The notes beneath the pieces were generated by a model that was not told where the DNA came from, made no database searches, and worked only from the letters and a program-made list of their open reading frames with translations. A stretch of 64,000 nucleotides of DNA, from NCBI GenBank assembly GCA_020160755.1, contig JAIUPN010000006.1, forward strand, positions 204,307 through 268,306, read 5' to 3'. Made by a program: the position numbers and the translations under genes. Numbering within the stretch: the stretch's first letter is position 1; every line of letters starts with the position of its first letter. The stretch comes from Pseudomonadota bacterium. Lineage in GTDB: Bacteria; Pseudomonadota; Alphaproteobacteria; Sphingomonadales; Sphingomonadaceae. Positions 55,833 to 63,924 of the stretch are shown piece after piece.

Positions 55833-57142
55833 CCCTAAGACTCAGCCTTGCCTTCTTGCTGTTGATCGCACCCTCGGTGTCGATCACCCCGCTTTCGGCG
55901 CAGGAGCTGTCACGCGACAAAGACGAAATCATCTACACGATCCGCGACGGTGATACGCTGATCGGGCTCGGGCAAAAATATTTCGTCTCACCAACGGCTT
56001 ACCAGCAAGTCGAACGCGCCAACGGACTGACCAATGCCAATCGGCTGAGAGTCGGTTCCAAAATCCGTATCCCAACAAACTTGCTCAAGTTTTCCCGGCT
56101 GTCGGCAACGGTCATCTCGGTGCGCGGAGCCGCGAGCGTGATACGGGCGGGACGCTCAATCCCGCTGGAATTGCGCGGCAAGGTTGCTGAAGGCGATATC
56201 GTGGAAACCGGGGTGGACGGCTATCTGACGTTGCAACTGGAAGGCGGCTCGCGAATGGCCCTGCCCTCGAACGCGCGGGTTCGGGTGGTCAGGCTGCGAA
56301 CTTACCTCTTGACGCGCGGGACCGATACCGATTTCGCGATCGAGCGGGGACGGACCGAGACCACGGTCGTGCCGCTGCGCGATAATCGCAGCCGGTTCAG
56401 AATGCGGACGCCGGTCGCGATCTCAGCAGTACGCGGCACGGTTTTCAGGATTGGCTATGACGGCCCTGATGCCTCGCTGACCGAAGTTGTCGAAGGCAAT
56501 GTCGTAGTCAACCTCGATGGCCGCACAGCTACCACCGCTCTGCCCGGTGGGTTTGGCGCAGCCGCCAGTTCAAGCGGACGGGTGAACAAAGAAGAACTCC
56601 TGCCGCCGCCAGCTTTTGCCCGGCCCGGAGAAGTGCAGTCGCAAAGCTCGGTCGGGTTCGTATTGATCCCGTCAGAAGGTGCCGTCGGCTACCATGTCGA
56701 AGTTGCCAAGGATGCTGCTTTCGTCGAAATCGTGAAAGGCGCGCGCTCTTCAACCCCGCTGGTCGATCTGGGCGCCCTGCCCGATGGGACTTATTGGGTT
56801 CGGGCCATGGCAATCGCGCCAAGTGGGCTCGAAGGGTTGCCCCAAAAACAGCAGTTTTCGCGGAAGCTGCAGTCGTTGCGATCAAGTCCGACGAATGGAG
56901 CCAATGGCTCTACAAAATTCCAATGGGACTTGGGTGACGGGACACTGGTCCGCTTCCAACTGTTCGATGGCAGCGGGTCACAGGTTCCATTGATTGACGA
57001 ACCTAGCTTATCGGTGAAAGAGCTCTCGGTGAGCGGACTTGCCCGAGGAACCTATTCGTGGCGCATCGGCCAGGTGCGCAGCGGACAAGGGCGCTATATT
57101 GAAGTCTGGACACCACTTGAGCAGCTCGTCATCGACAAGTGA
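55829..57142 (+). CDS. Periplasmic LysM-FecR domain protein
   Basis: 437 residues from ATG 55829 (ATGA overlap with the regulator). Signal peptide (LSLAFLLLIAPSVSITPLSAQ). A LysM domain follows (YTIRDGDTLIGLGQKYFVSPTAYQQVERANGL, about residues 35-85), then a FecR domain (RGAASVIRAGRSIPLELRGKVAEGDIVETG... AVRGTVFRIGYDG). The rest is two fibronectin-like beta regions. It probably binds peptidoglycan through LysM and acts as a periplasmic sensor or scaffold for the kinase. There is no adjacent sigma factor, unlike iron-uptake FecR proteins. Confidence 0.9.
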   Translation: MTLRLSLAFLLLIAPSVSITPLSAQELSRDKDEIIYTIRDGDTLIGLGQKYFVSPTAYQQVERANGLTNANRLRVGSKIRIPTNLLKFSRLSATVISVRGAASVIRAGRSIPLELRGKVAEGDIVETGVDGYLTLQLEGGSRMALPSNARVRVVRLRTYLLTRGTDTDFAIERGRTETTVVPLRDNRSRFRMRTPVAISAVRGTVFRIGYDGPDASLTEVVEGNVVVNLDGRTATTALPGGFGAAASSSGRVNKEELLPPPAFARPGEVQSQSSVGFVLIPSEGAVGYHVEVAKDAAFVEIVKGARSSTPLVDLGALPDGTYWVRAMAIAPSGLEGLPQKQQFSRKLQSLRSSPTNGANGSTKFQWDLGDGTLVRFQLFDGSGSQVPLIDEPSLSVKELSVSGLARGTYSWRIGQVRSGQGRYIEVWTPLEQLVIDK

Positions 57143-59357
57143 ACGAGCACCATGGCTTAACAGACTGGTCTTTGAATGGATCGTCGTGTTGTTGCTGGGC
57201 TTGTCGGCCACTGTCTATGCGGCGCATTCGCGCGCGGGGCAGGAAGTCGGTGCATGGCTATTCGACCGCACGGCGATCTGGCTAGCACCGGAACCCGACC
57301 CCCGGATTCTGCTGGTTCAAATCGATGAAGAAAGTCTGGCCGAGCTTGGGCGTTGGCCGTGGCCAAGATCGATCCATGCGCGTCTGATTGATCAGCTCAC
57401 CGAAGGCGGAGTTGCTCAGGTTGGGTACGACGTGCTGTTCGTTGAACCGTCTACGGCCGACCAGGACGCAGAGTTGGCTGCCGCGCTTGCGCGCTCAAAA
57501 CGGGTAGTCCTACCGACCTATGTCACCGCCGCCGACATAAATGGCGGCCCCCTCGACGTGCAATTGCCGCTGCAAAGCTTGCGCGACGTTTCCCCGCAAG
57601 CCGGCCACGTCAACGTGGTGTTCGATGCTGACGGCCAAGTCCGGCACGCCGATCTCAGTATCGAGAACGGTCCGCAAACCTTTCCGCACTTGATGAAAGT
57701 CCTAGCCGAAAATGCCGGTGTCGAGGTCCCGCTCGAGCGTCAGGAAATGACTATCCCGTTCAATCCAGCAGGGTCCTTCTCAGCAGTGTCCGCAGTTAGC
57801 ATAGTTCGGGGCGAAGTGCCGCGAGGCCTGCTCAAGGACCGGATTGTGTTGGTCGGCGCGACTGCCCAAGGGAATGGCGATATTCCCTCGGTGCCGGGTT
57901 CTGCCGGGAGTGTGATGCCAGGGGTAGAAGTCCAGGCAAATATGCTGAGCGCGATGCTGCAAGGGGTATGGCTGCGCGATGCCGCCCCGTTGACCGCCTC
58001 TCTGTTCGCGGCTGCAATAGTGTTATTGTTGATGGCCGCGTACTGGTGGCTTCCGCCAGATCGCGCCTTGTTGCTGTCGGCGATGGCAGCGCTCCTCGGT
58101 GTGGCCACATCGGTCGCGGTTCTGGCTGGGTTGCAAATTTGGCTGACCCCGGCTCCTTTGCTTCTTGGACTGATGCTCGTCTATCCAATGTGGAGTTGGC
58201 GCAGGCTTAGCGCGCTCGATCGGTTTGTTCAGAGACAGGTGGTCTGGCTTGGCGACGATCTCGATACAGCGAGGACGGATCACAGCGGTCGGTTCGGTCT
58301 CGATACGATTGCCAATGCCAGCGCGAGACTGCGCGATCTAATCGGAGAACTCGGCGAGCGCCGACGCTTCGTGCAGGAAGTCATCGAGAGCGCGCCCGAT
58401 GCAATGTGTGTCGTGAACAACGAAGGCAAAGTCGTCATGGCAAACAGCCGCGCTAAAGGCATCTTCGGCGCGGAAGTTGAAGGCCGTAGCGTTGAGAGCT
58501 GCCTGGAAGAGATCGCGATAAGCAGTGACGGAGCAACGGACGAGTTCGATCTGGTCGATGGCCGAACCATGCTTGTTCGTGAAGTTGGTCTGGGATCACC
58601 CACAGCGAGCCAAAGCACGGTCTTGAGAATGGCCGATATAAGCGATCGCCGCGCCAGCGAACGTGAACGCAACGAGTTTCTCGAATTTCTTTCGCATGAC
58701 ATGCGCGCGCCGCTCGCGCGAATTCTTGGCGTCTTGGAGACTGCACGCAAAAATCCCGCTAAAGACATTCCGCTCGAACGGATTGCCGATCACACCAGAA
58801 CATCGCTCAAACTCGCAGACGATTTCGTGCAGCTTGCCAGACTTGCTGCGCTTACGCCGGAGAAGTCGTTGATTGACCTGCGGGCGATTGCTGACGAAGC
58901 TGTCGATCGGGTTTATGATGCCGCGAGAAGCCAGCAGGTGCGTGTAACTGTTGAAGGACTTGATGAACCGCCGTTAATAGTGGGAGATCCATCACTGTTG
59001 ATGCGGGCAATCGCCAATCTGCTCGACAATGCGATCAAGTACAGCCCCAAATCGGGGGTAGTCCGCTGCTCGATCCAGCTGAAAGAGCGGACGAAAGTCG
59101 ATACCGGCGACTACCTAGAATGCGCGATCGCCGATCAGGGTCCTGGCATTCCGCCCGAGCGGTTAGCGATGCTGTTCGCCCGGTTTGGGCCCAACGATCC
59201 ATCCAGAGAGCTAAGTGCTGGTCTTGGCCTGGCGTTCGTCAAACGTGCGGTCGACCTGATGGGAGGTTCGATAGCGTTGGAACCAGAAACCAAAGGCACG
59301 ACATTCCTGCTCGCTTTCCCGGTGGTGGCCAGTCCTGAGTCAACCGATCCGGCGTAA
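57117..59357 (+). CDS. Membrane histidine kinase with CHASE2 and PAS domains
   Basis: About 746 residues. No ATG or GTG precedes the first membrane helix in this frame. A TTG at 57117, overlapping the LysM-FecR gene by 26 bp, is the most plausible start, but the exact position is uncertain. Order: membrane helix (LVFEWIVVLLLGLSATVYAA), periplasmic CHASE2 domain (about 40-285), three more helices (about 290-360), and a PAS region (NEGKVVMANSRAKGIFG). A HisKA domain has the phospho-His in LSHDMRAPLARIL near residue 525. The HATPase has the N-box NLLDNAIKYS, G1 DQGPGIPPERL and G2 GLGLAFVK. It is the likely partner of the regulator at 55140. Confidence 0.9.
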   Translation: MSSSSSTSERAPWLNRLVFEWIVVLLLGLSATVYAAHSRAGQEVGAWLFDRTAIWLAPEPDPRILLVQIDEESLAELGRWPWPRSIHARLIDQLTEGGVAQVGYDVLFVEPSTADQDAELAAALARSKRVVLPTYVTAADINGGPLDVQLPLQSLRDVSPQAGHVNVVFDADGQVRHADLSIENGPQTFPHLMKVLAENAGVEVPLERQEMTIPFNPAGSFSAVSAVSIVRGEVPRGLLKDRIVLVGATAQGNGDIPSVPGSAGSVMPGVEVQANMLSAMLQGVWLRDAAPLTASLFAAAIVLLLMAAYWWLPPDRALLLSAMAALLGVATSVAVLAGLQIWLTPAPLLLGLMLVYPMWSWRRLSALDRFVQRQVVWLGDDLDTARTDHSGRFGLDTIANASARLRDLIGELGERRRFVQEVIESAPDAMCVVNNEGKVVMANSRAKGIFGAEVEGRSVESCLEEIAISSDGATDEFDLVDGRTMLVREVGLGSPTASQSTVLRMADISDRRASERERNEFLEFLSHDMRAPLARILGVLETARKNPAKDIPLERIADHTRTSLKLADDFVQLARLAALTPEKSLIDLRAIADEAVDRVYDAARSQQVRVTVEGLDEPPLIVGDPSLLMRAIANLLDNAIKYSPKSGVVRCSIQLKERTKVDTGDYLECAIADQGPGIPPERLAMLFARFGPNDPSRELSAGLGLAFVKRAVDLMGGSIALEPETKGTTFLLAFPVVASPESTDPA

Positions 59358-59846
59358 CGACTTCATCGCTGCGGCGGCAAGGATGTGCAGATCGTTTGAG
59401 CTCGGCTCGCCGCATCCGACATCTTCGGCAACGCCGCGATAAACCACCTTGGCCACGTCGAGCTCGACAATCGAAATGGTTAGCCTCGTAATGCGATTGT
59501 CACAGATCGACAGCGGCCGGGACCTGCTTCGTCCTTCGGTGGCCTCCGAGCCTGCGGGTCCACGCGGGGTGCTGAATGCGACGTCGGTATCGCGGCGCGC
59601 GATGCCTACTTCAACACCCAAGTTGGACTTTGGATCAATGCGGTAGCCCTGAACTGTCAGCAATTGGCGGACGGCAGCAGTTGCATCACGCGCCAACGCC
59701 GTCGTCGCACCGTCTTCGATCAGTCGCACTGGCTGCTCCGGCGACAGGCTTCCACTTGTTGATGTGACGGGCGCAGGAATAATCGCACAACCTGCGACGA
59801 AGCAGGCCAGGCTCGCGACGAATGCAATTTTGCTTACGTGGATCAC
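59340..59846 (-). CDS. Small lipoprotein of unknown function
   Basis: 168 residues from a GTG at 59846, which gives a perfect lipoprotein signal (VSKIAFVASLACFVAGC, lipobox VAGC); a longer ORF to 59924 would put extra residues in front. The mature part has QPVRLIEDGATTALARDATAAVRQLLTVQGYRIDPKSN and VYRGVAEDVGCGEPSSNDLHILAAAAMKSL. The pattern (predicted N-terminal helix, then a beta-rich domain and a C-terminal helix) recalls DUF4136-like lipoproteins, not firmly. It ends 18 bp inside the convergent kinase gene. Confidence 0.7.
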   Translation of the reverse strand: MIHVSKIAFVASLACFVAGCAIIPAPVTSTSGSLSPEQPVRLIEDGATTALARDATAAVRQLLTVQGYRIDPKSNLGVEVGIARRDTDVAFSTPRGPAGSEATEGRSRSRPLSICDNRITRLTISIVELDVAKVVYRGVAEDVGCGEPSSNDLHILAAAAMKSLRRIG

Positions 59847-59969
59847 TCGATGACCGTGCGTGTCTAGGAGCGCATTGTTTACATCGGAGTTCAGCAGCGC
59901 ACAATCTTTAGCCGCAATCTGCACGAAATGCCGAGTCTCAGTAGCGCATTGAGATCATTAGCCGACCAA

Positions 59970-60425
59970 TCACACGCCTTGAACCCGGCCTGCCGGCGAG
60001 GAGTGACTGTCGGTTGCTATCCCTGCGGATTGCCGAATCCGGTATACGCTTGACGCTGAGATACCCAGCTTTCTGGCCAAAGCGCGTCCTGATAACCGAG
60101 CAGATTTGTCTGCGCGACCGTCGAGGATCATTTGGATTAGACTGGCAATAACAGGATCGCCAATTTTTCGCGGTGCTCCCGCCCGAGGTTCATTGCGAAG
60201 TCCGGCAAGGCCTTGTGCAACAAATCGCAAACGCCACTTACTCGCCGTGTGCAGGTTGCATCCCAGTTGTCGGGCAATCTGTCTGTTCGACTGGCCTTGT
60301 GCTGCGAGCAGGACGATTTGCGCTCGCTTCGTTAGGTACCAGTTCATTTCATCAGCGCGAGCGAGCCTTTCCAGCTCTTGAAGCTCACAACTCGTCAAGG
60401 AGATCGGAACTGCTGACCTGCTCAT
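59970..60425 (-). CDS. IS630-type helix-turn-helix protein without catalytic domain
   Basis: 151 residues from ATG 60425. It carries two HTH segments like those at the N-terminus of IS630-family transposases: RAQIVLLAAQGQSNRQIARQLGCNLHTASKWRLRF and GRALARKLGISASSVYRIRQSAG. In a full transposase a DDE domain follows; here the frame ends after about 20 more residues, and the following bases hold only the lipoprotein gene. It is either a transposase remnant or a DNA-binding protein derived from one. It has no inverted repeats that I can see. Confidence 0.72.
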   Translation of the reverse strand: MSRSAVPISLTSCELQELERLARADEMNWYLTKRAQIVLLAAQGQSNRQIARQLGCNLHTASKWRLRFVAQGLAGLRNEPRAGAPRKIGDPVIASLIQMILDGRADKSARLSGRALARKLGISASSVYRIRQSAGIATDSHSSPAGRVQGV

Positions 60426-60622
60426 TGCTATGAGTTCTCACCGGGGCGGTGATATCCATTTCAAAAAAATAGACCATCCCGAATGCGCGCAAATACAATA
60501 TTTTACTCTTTGTTCGCCGTAGGGTCTTAAATCTGGTCGATCTTTGGCCAAATTAACCACGGTCGTTAGCGTCAACATGCGCCTTTCTATGCGAGCTACG
60601 ACGCTGAAAGGTGAATGCGTCT

Positions 60623-61390
60623 ATGCACATCGCTGCCCCTCCTGACCCTACCCGGTGGCGCACCGGGTCAGGCCTGATGCTGGTGCGAACCGCGACCTGC
60701 GTTGTCGCGGGAATCGTGGGTTCCAGCATTTTTGCCGCATTCGCGGATGGGGGCCAAATCACCGTCGGCGTAATGATCCGGCAGATGCTCGCGATCGTCA
60801 TGCTTCTTACGGCATCGATCTGGCTGGCGCGGCGCGAGGATGAGCAGAACAGCGACCGCGCCGAACGTATCCTTGCGTTCATCAGCCTTGATGCTTTGAC
60901 CGGGATTCTCAACCGCTCATTCTTTGTGGACCGAATTCGGGCTGAAGATGAAGGCGGCGCTTTGCTGATAATCGATGCGGACCGCTTCAAGGCGATCAAT
61001 GACAGTTATGGACACTATTCCGGAGACATCGCCCTCGTCCGGATCGCCAACGCAATTGACGCGTCAACTCCGAAGCCGGGTTTTGTCGGCCGGTTGGGGG
61101 GCGAAGAATTTGGCGTCTTCATCCCCAAAATCGCTCTATCCCAGGCGCGCAATATTGCCGAAAGCATCCGCAAGTCAGTCGAGGTATTGGATTTTTCTGT
61201 TGCGGGCACTGCCGTCCCGCTCAGCGTGAGCGTGGGCGTGAGTCTGCACAAAGCCGTCGACCCGGTTCGGGTGGCCTTCACACAGGCCGATGAGAACCTC
61301 TATGCAGCCAAGCGCGGCGGGCGCAATCGCGTGGCAATCGCGCCCACGCCAGTACACGAGCTGCAAAGGCGGATAGGCATTGCCAGGTGA
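60623..61390 (+). CDS. Membrane-bound diguanylate cyclase (GGDEF)
   Basis: 255 residues from ATG 60623; a GTG at 60611 is in frame, but the AAAGG sequence suits the ATG. Two hydrophobic segments (LVRTATCVVAGIVGSSIFAAFA and VMIRQMLAIVMLLTASIWLA) anchor it. The cytoplasmic GGDEF domain has the conserved IIDADRFKAINDSYGHYSGD and the active-site GGEEF (RLGGEEFGVF), so it should synthesise c-di-GMP. No inhibitory RxxD site is obvious before GGEEF. It may connect the island's surface structures to the biofilm switch. The TGTAA array of the next gene starts 13 bp after its stop. Confidence 0.92.
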   Translation: MHIAAPPDPTRWRTGSGLMLVRTATCVVAGIVGSSIFAAFADGGQITVGVMIRQMLAIVMLLTASIWLARREDEQNSDRAERILAFISLDALTGILNRSFFVDRIRAEDEGGALLIIDADRFKAINDSYGHYSGDIALVRIANAIDASTPKPGFVGRLGGEEFGVFIPKIALSQARNIAESIRKSVEVLDFSVAGTAVPLSVSVGVSLHKAVDPVRVAFTQADENLYAAKRGGRNRVAIAPTPVHELQRRIGIAR

Positions 61391-61402
61391 TAGTGAACAC
61401 TT

Positions 61403-61437
61403 TGTAACCTCTCGTAAAACAACGTAATATGTTGCAA
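61403..61437 (+). promoter_or_regulatory. Array of four TGTAA-type repeats with exact 10-bp period
   Basis: TGTAA (61403), CGTAA (61413), CGTAA (61423) and TGCAA (61433) are phased at 10 bp and lie 72 to 106 bp upstream of the SH3-domain gene start (61510). This is the strongest operator-like array in the window. Confidence 0.7.
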
Positions 61438-61509
61438 CGCCTTGATTTGTGAATCGCACGTTCATGTAGACTGACCCAAAATCGTAACCTCGAAATTGGG
61501 AGATCCGTG

Positions 61510-62358
61510 ATGGCAATTCGACAGCACTTACTATTTTCGTTGATCGGCGCTGCAGCCTGCGCGATCGCGGCACCGGCCCTGGCGCAAGGCGTTGGTCCCG
61601 GCTCAATCGACGGCGTGTTGGGCAGTGCGCGGGGTGCTGCGGCACCCAAGCCGCCCAGCACCGGTCTGTTCAGTTCGATCTTTGGATGCTCAGCGTCGGG
61701 TTCCAAGCAAGAGATTGGAGCTACGGTGGGAGGCGTTGCCGGAGGATTTCTCGGAAATCGCGTTGCCGGCGACGGCAAGCGCACGATCGGCACCGTCGTG
61801 GGTGCTGCGGTTGGGGCAGCAGCGGGTTCGGCTCTCGGATGCAAGTTGCAGCGCAATGATCAGGCCAAGGCCGAAGCTGCGTTGGCGCGCTCGGCAGAAA
61901 CCGGTCAGGCGCAAAGCTGGTCCAATTCGTCAACTGGCTCATCGGGCTCGACCCAGATTGTCACGAGCCCGTCGCGCGGATTGGCAGGATTGGCTTTGGC
62001 ACCGGGGGTAGAGCCGATTGCCGATTACCAACGCATCGACGGCTACTATACAGCTACTACTAGAGCGAACGTCCGCAGCGCGCCAGGTACGGATGGTGTA
62101 ATTATGGGCCAGCTGACGCCGAACGAGCACCTGTGGGTGCCTGCATCTGCGGCGTCAGGAGACTGGCTCCTCGTCTCCAGGAATGGTGTGGGTCAGGGTT
62201 ACGTCTCATCTGCCCTCCTGACGCCCGAGAAATCGACGACTGCAGAGTGCAAAATCGTCCGGCAAACGCTTACGGTTGGCGGGCAAAACGAGGTGCAGGA
62301 TCTGCGCGCCTGCCCTAACCCTGCAGGAGGCTGGGCTTTCACTCCGGCTGCAGGCTGA
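61510..62358 (+). CDS. Exported glycine-zipper and SH3-domain protein
   Basis: 282 residues from ATG 61510; a GTG one codon earlier is in frame, but GGGAG is better spaced from the ATG. Signal peptide (LLFSLIGAAACAIAAPALA). A 2TM glycine zipper (IGATVGGVAGGFLGNRVAG, GTVVGAAVGAAAGSALGCKL, about residues 75-120) is followed by an SH3b domain (YYTATTRANVRSAPGTDGVIMGQLTPNEHLWVP) and a C-terminal segment with two Cys (AECKIVRQTL, LRACPNPAGG). Such proteins are outer-membrane or peptidoglycan-associated. Four TGTAA repeats sit in its promoter, and a strong terminator follows. Confidence 0.85.
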   Translation: MAIRQHLLFSLIGAAACAIAAPALAQGVGPGSIDGVLGSARGAAAPKPPSTGLFSSIFGCSASGSKQEIGATVGGVAGGFLGNRVAGDGKRTIGTVVGAAVGAAAGSALGCKLQRNDQAKAEAALARSAETGQAQSWSNSSTGSSGSTQIVTSPSRGLAGLALAPGVEPIADYQRIDGYYTATTRANVRSAPGTDGVIMGQLTPNEHLWVPASAASGDWLLVSRNGVGQGYVSSALLTPEKSTTAECKIVRQTLTVGGQNEVQDLRACPNPAGGWAFTPAAG

Positions 62359-62379
62359 AAGCCAGGGCACTGAGTTACT

Positions 62380-62394
62380 TTACAACAAGTTACC
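62380..62394 (-). promoter_or_regulatory. TGTAA-type direct repeat on the minus strand
   Basis: On the minus strand, GGTAA (62394-62390) and TGTAA (62384-62380) are 10 bp apart, 22 bp after the SH3-domain gene stop. Its target is unclear, since a terminator lies between it and the next plus-strand gene. Confidence 0.5.
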
Positions 62395-62468
62395 GATTGG
62401 AAGGGGCTTGTTAGGCTGCACCGACTATCCAAGCGGTGCGAGCAATCTCCCTTCCTCGCGAAAGTCCC

Positions 62469-62516
62469 TTGAGGGCCGTGTTGAAAATCCCGCAGCACGG
62501 CCCTCAACACTTTTTT
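62469..62516 (+). terminator. Rho-independent terminator of the SH3-domain gene
   Basis: A perfect 12-bp stem (62469-62480 with 62496-62507, core GAGGGCCGTG) and a 15-nt loop are followed after three bases by six T's (62511-62516). It lies 110 bp after the stop codon. Confidence 0.85.
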
Positions 62517-62590
62517 CCGACCAACTTGCGGGAACATGTGCAATCTGCATAGTGCAATGCTGGGAACCTGTTCCTCAAAACAACAATTTA

Positions 62591-62611
62591 TGGTTAGATT
62601 CAACCTAACCA
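62591..62611. promoter_or_regulatory. Inverted repeat next to the start of 62622
   Basis: TGGTTAG (62591-62597) and CTAACCA (62605-62611) form a 7-bp palindrome spaced by 7 bp. It ends 10 bp before the ATG of the secreted-protein gene, so it may be an operator or a translation-controlling hairpin. Confidence 0.45.
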
Positions 62612-62621
62612 AAATCCAGCC

Positions 62622-63269
62622 ATGAGGCGCACGATCCTGCGCGGAACATCATTTATCACCGCTACCCTTTTCGGGCTGTCTGCTCCAGGTACAGCCACGG
62701 CGCTGCCAAGCATTTGTTGCGTGTTCACCGAACCATTCATAGCAATTTCAGTCTTTCCCGGCGGCCTCACAGTGGCGCGCCCGGATCAACAAGATCTTTC
62801 TATTAATCCGCGGCTAGCAGGAACAGCAAAAGAACCGACCACTCATTTCGATCTCGGTGGACATCGCGGCAAATTGCAAGTTTTGACTCGGCCAGCAAGC
62901 GACGGCATGAGCGATTTCCAGATGCCTCTGACTGGCTTGCTTAGCGGACTTGATTCATTGCAGGATCAACAGGGAGCTTGCCTGCGCTTCCCTGATGGAA
63001 CCTCACCGCTTAGAGTAAGGGTAGCAACGCCCGATAGCAGGTCGAATGTTCGAAGTGCAGGCAGCCACCGTGCGCCGATCCTTGGTCAAATTGGACCACG
63101 TGGTTGGTTTTGGGCATTCCCAGAACAAGTCCGTAACGGATGGGTTCGGGGCGCATTCGCGCGCTACCCCGAAGGGCAGAAGGGCGAAGTGGCAGTTGTC
63201 GAGGGTTGGGTTCACTCGCGCTATTTAGGACCACCTCCATCGATTAAAGGCTGGATTTCGGCGCGATAA
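62622..63269 (+). CDS. Exported SH3-like protein
   Basis: 215 residues from ATG 62622. Signal peptide (LRGTSFITATLFGLSAPGTATA). The middle has a LRVRVATPDSRSNVRSAGSHRAPILGQIGPRGWFWAFPEQVRNGWVRGAFARY segment that reads like a bacterial SH3 domain, with the usual alternation of short strands and an NVRS core, ending HSRYLGPPPS. The N-terminal about 100 residues are not recognised. Neighbour context (SH3-domain protein, glycosyltransferase) suggests an envelope or exopolysaccharide-related role. It ends 49 bp inside the convergent glycosyltransferase gene. Confidence 0.75.
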   Translation: MRRTILRGTSFITATLFGLSAPGTATALPSICCVFTEPFIAISVFPGGLTVARPDQQDLSINPRLAGTAKEPTTHFDLGGHRGKLQVLTRPASDGMSDFQMPLTGLLSGLDSLQDQQGACLRFPDGTSPLRVRVATPDSRSNVRSAGSHRAPILGQIGPRGWFWAFPEQVRNGWVRGAFARYPEGQKGEVAVVEGWVHSRYLGPPPSIKGWISAR

Positions 63270-63924
63270 GAGATGGTCTTGTCCTCGGCGCGGCGATCCG
63301 GATGAATTTGATCCTCCCTTGTTGAATTCGCAAGTCCGAGTCTCGGGACGGCGGCCCAACTTTTGTTGCCTTTCAGGAAGTGCCAAATTCCACGCAGGCG
63401 AAAGAACTGTAGCATTTGGCGATAGCCGAAATTTTCGATAATTGACGCCGCCGCAAGGCGCGCAAAGTCGCGGGTCGTAGCTGTTGGACGAAGCTGCCAC
63501 TCCTCTAAGAGCAGACTGCCAGCACTTATGATTGTTCCGAACACGCAAGTGAGGAGGAAAAACAGGATCGCTACCTTTGGGTCCAGCACGCCTAAAACGA
63601 GGCCAATTGGGATAAGAAAATAGCCTAAAAGCTCCAGAACTGGCCCGGCAAGGTCTTCGAGCGCCAAAAGCGGGAATGCGACCAATCCGAGCCGACCATA
63701 ACGGGGATTTAAGAGCATGGTGCGGTGTGTGAGCAGCGTTTCGATCGCGCCTTGTTGCCAGCGTGTGCGCTGATTGCGTAGGCCGGCAATCGTGGTGGGC
63801 ACCTCGGTCCAGCAGCAAACTTCGGGCAGAAATGCGACACGGTACGGTCGCCCCTGTTCGCACATCAATCGCTGCATCCGCACGAGAACTTCCAGATCTT
63901 CACCGACCGTGTCGTGTTTGTAAC
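63221..63924 (-). pseudogene. Family 2 glycosyltransferase, 5' part replaced by IS insertion
   Basis: The frame carries the C-terminal half of a processive-type GT2. It has the motif TVGEDLEVLVRMQRL (the GED acceptor motif), VCCWTEVP, the QxxRW box QRTRWQQGA, and two to three membrane helices (FPLLALEDLAGPVLELLGYF, IGLVLGVLDPKVAILFF). No DxD or nucleotide-sugar N-terminal domain is available: at 63925 the sequence changes to IS66-like end DNA, and an in-frame stop lies at 63980-63982. So the gene is interrupted and probably inactive, unless the left part is restored beyond the window. It is annotated to 63924, where homology to GT2 stops. Confidence 0.75.
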
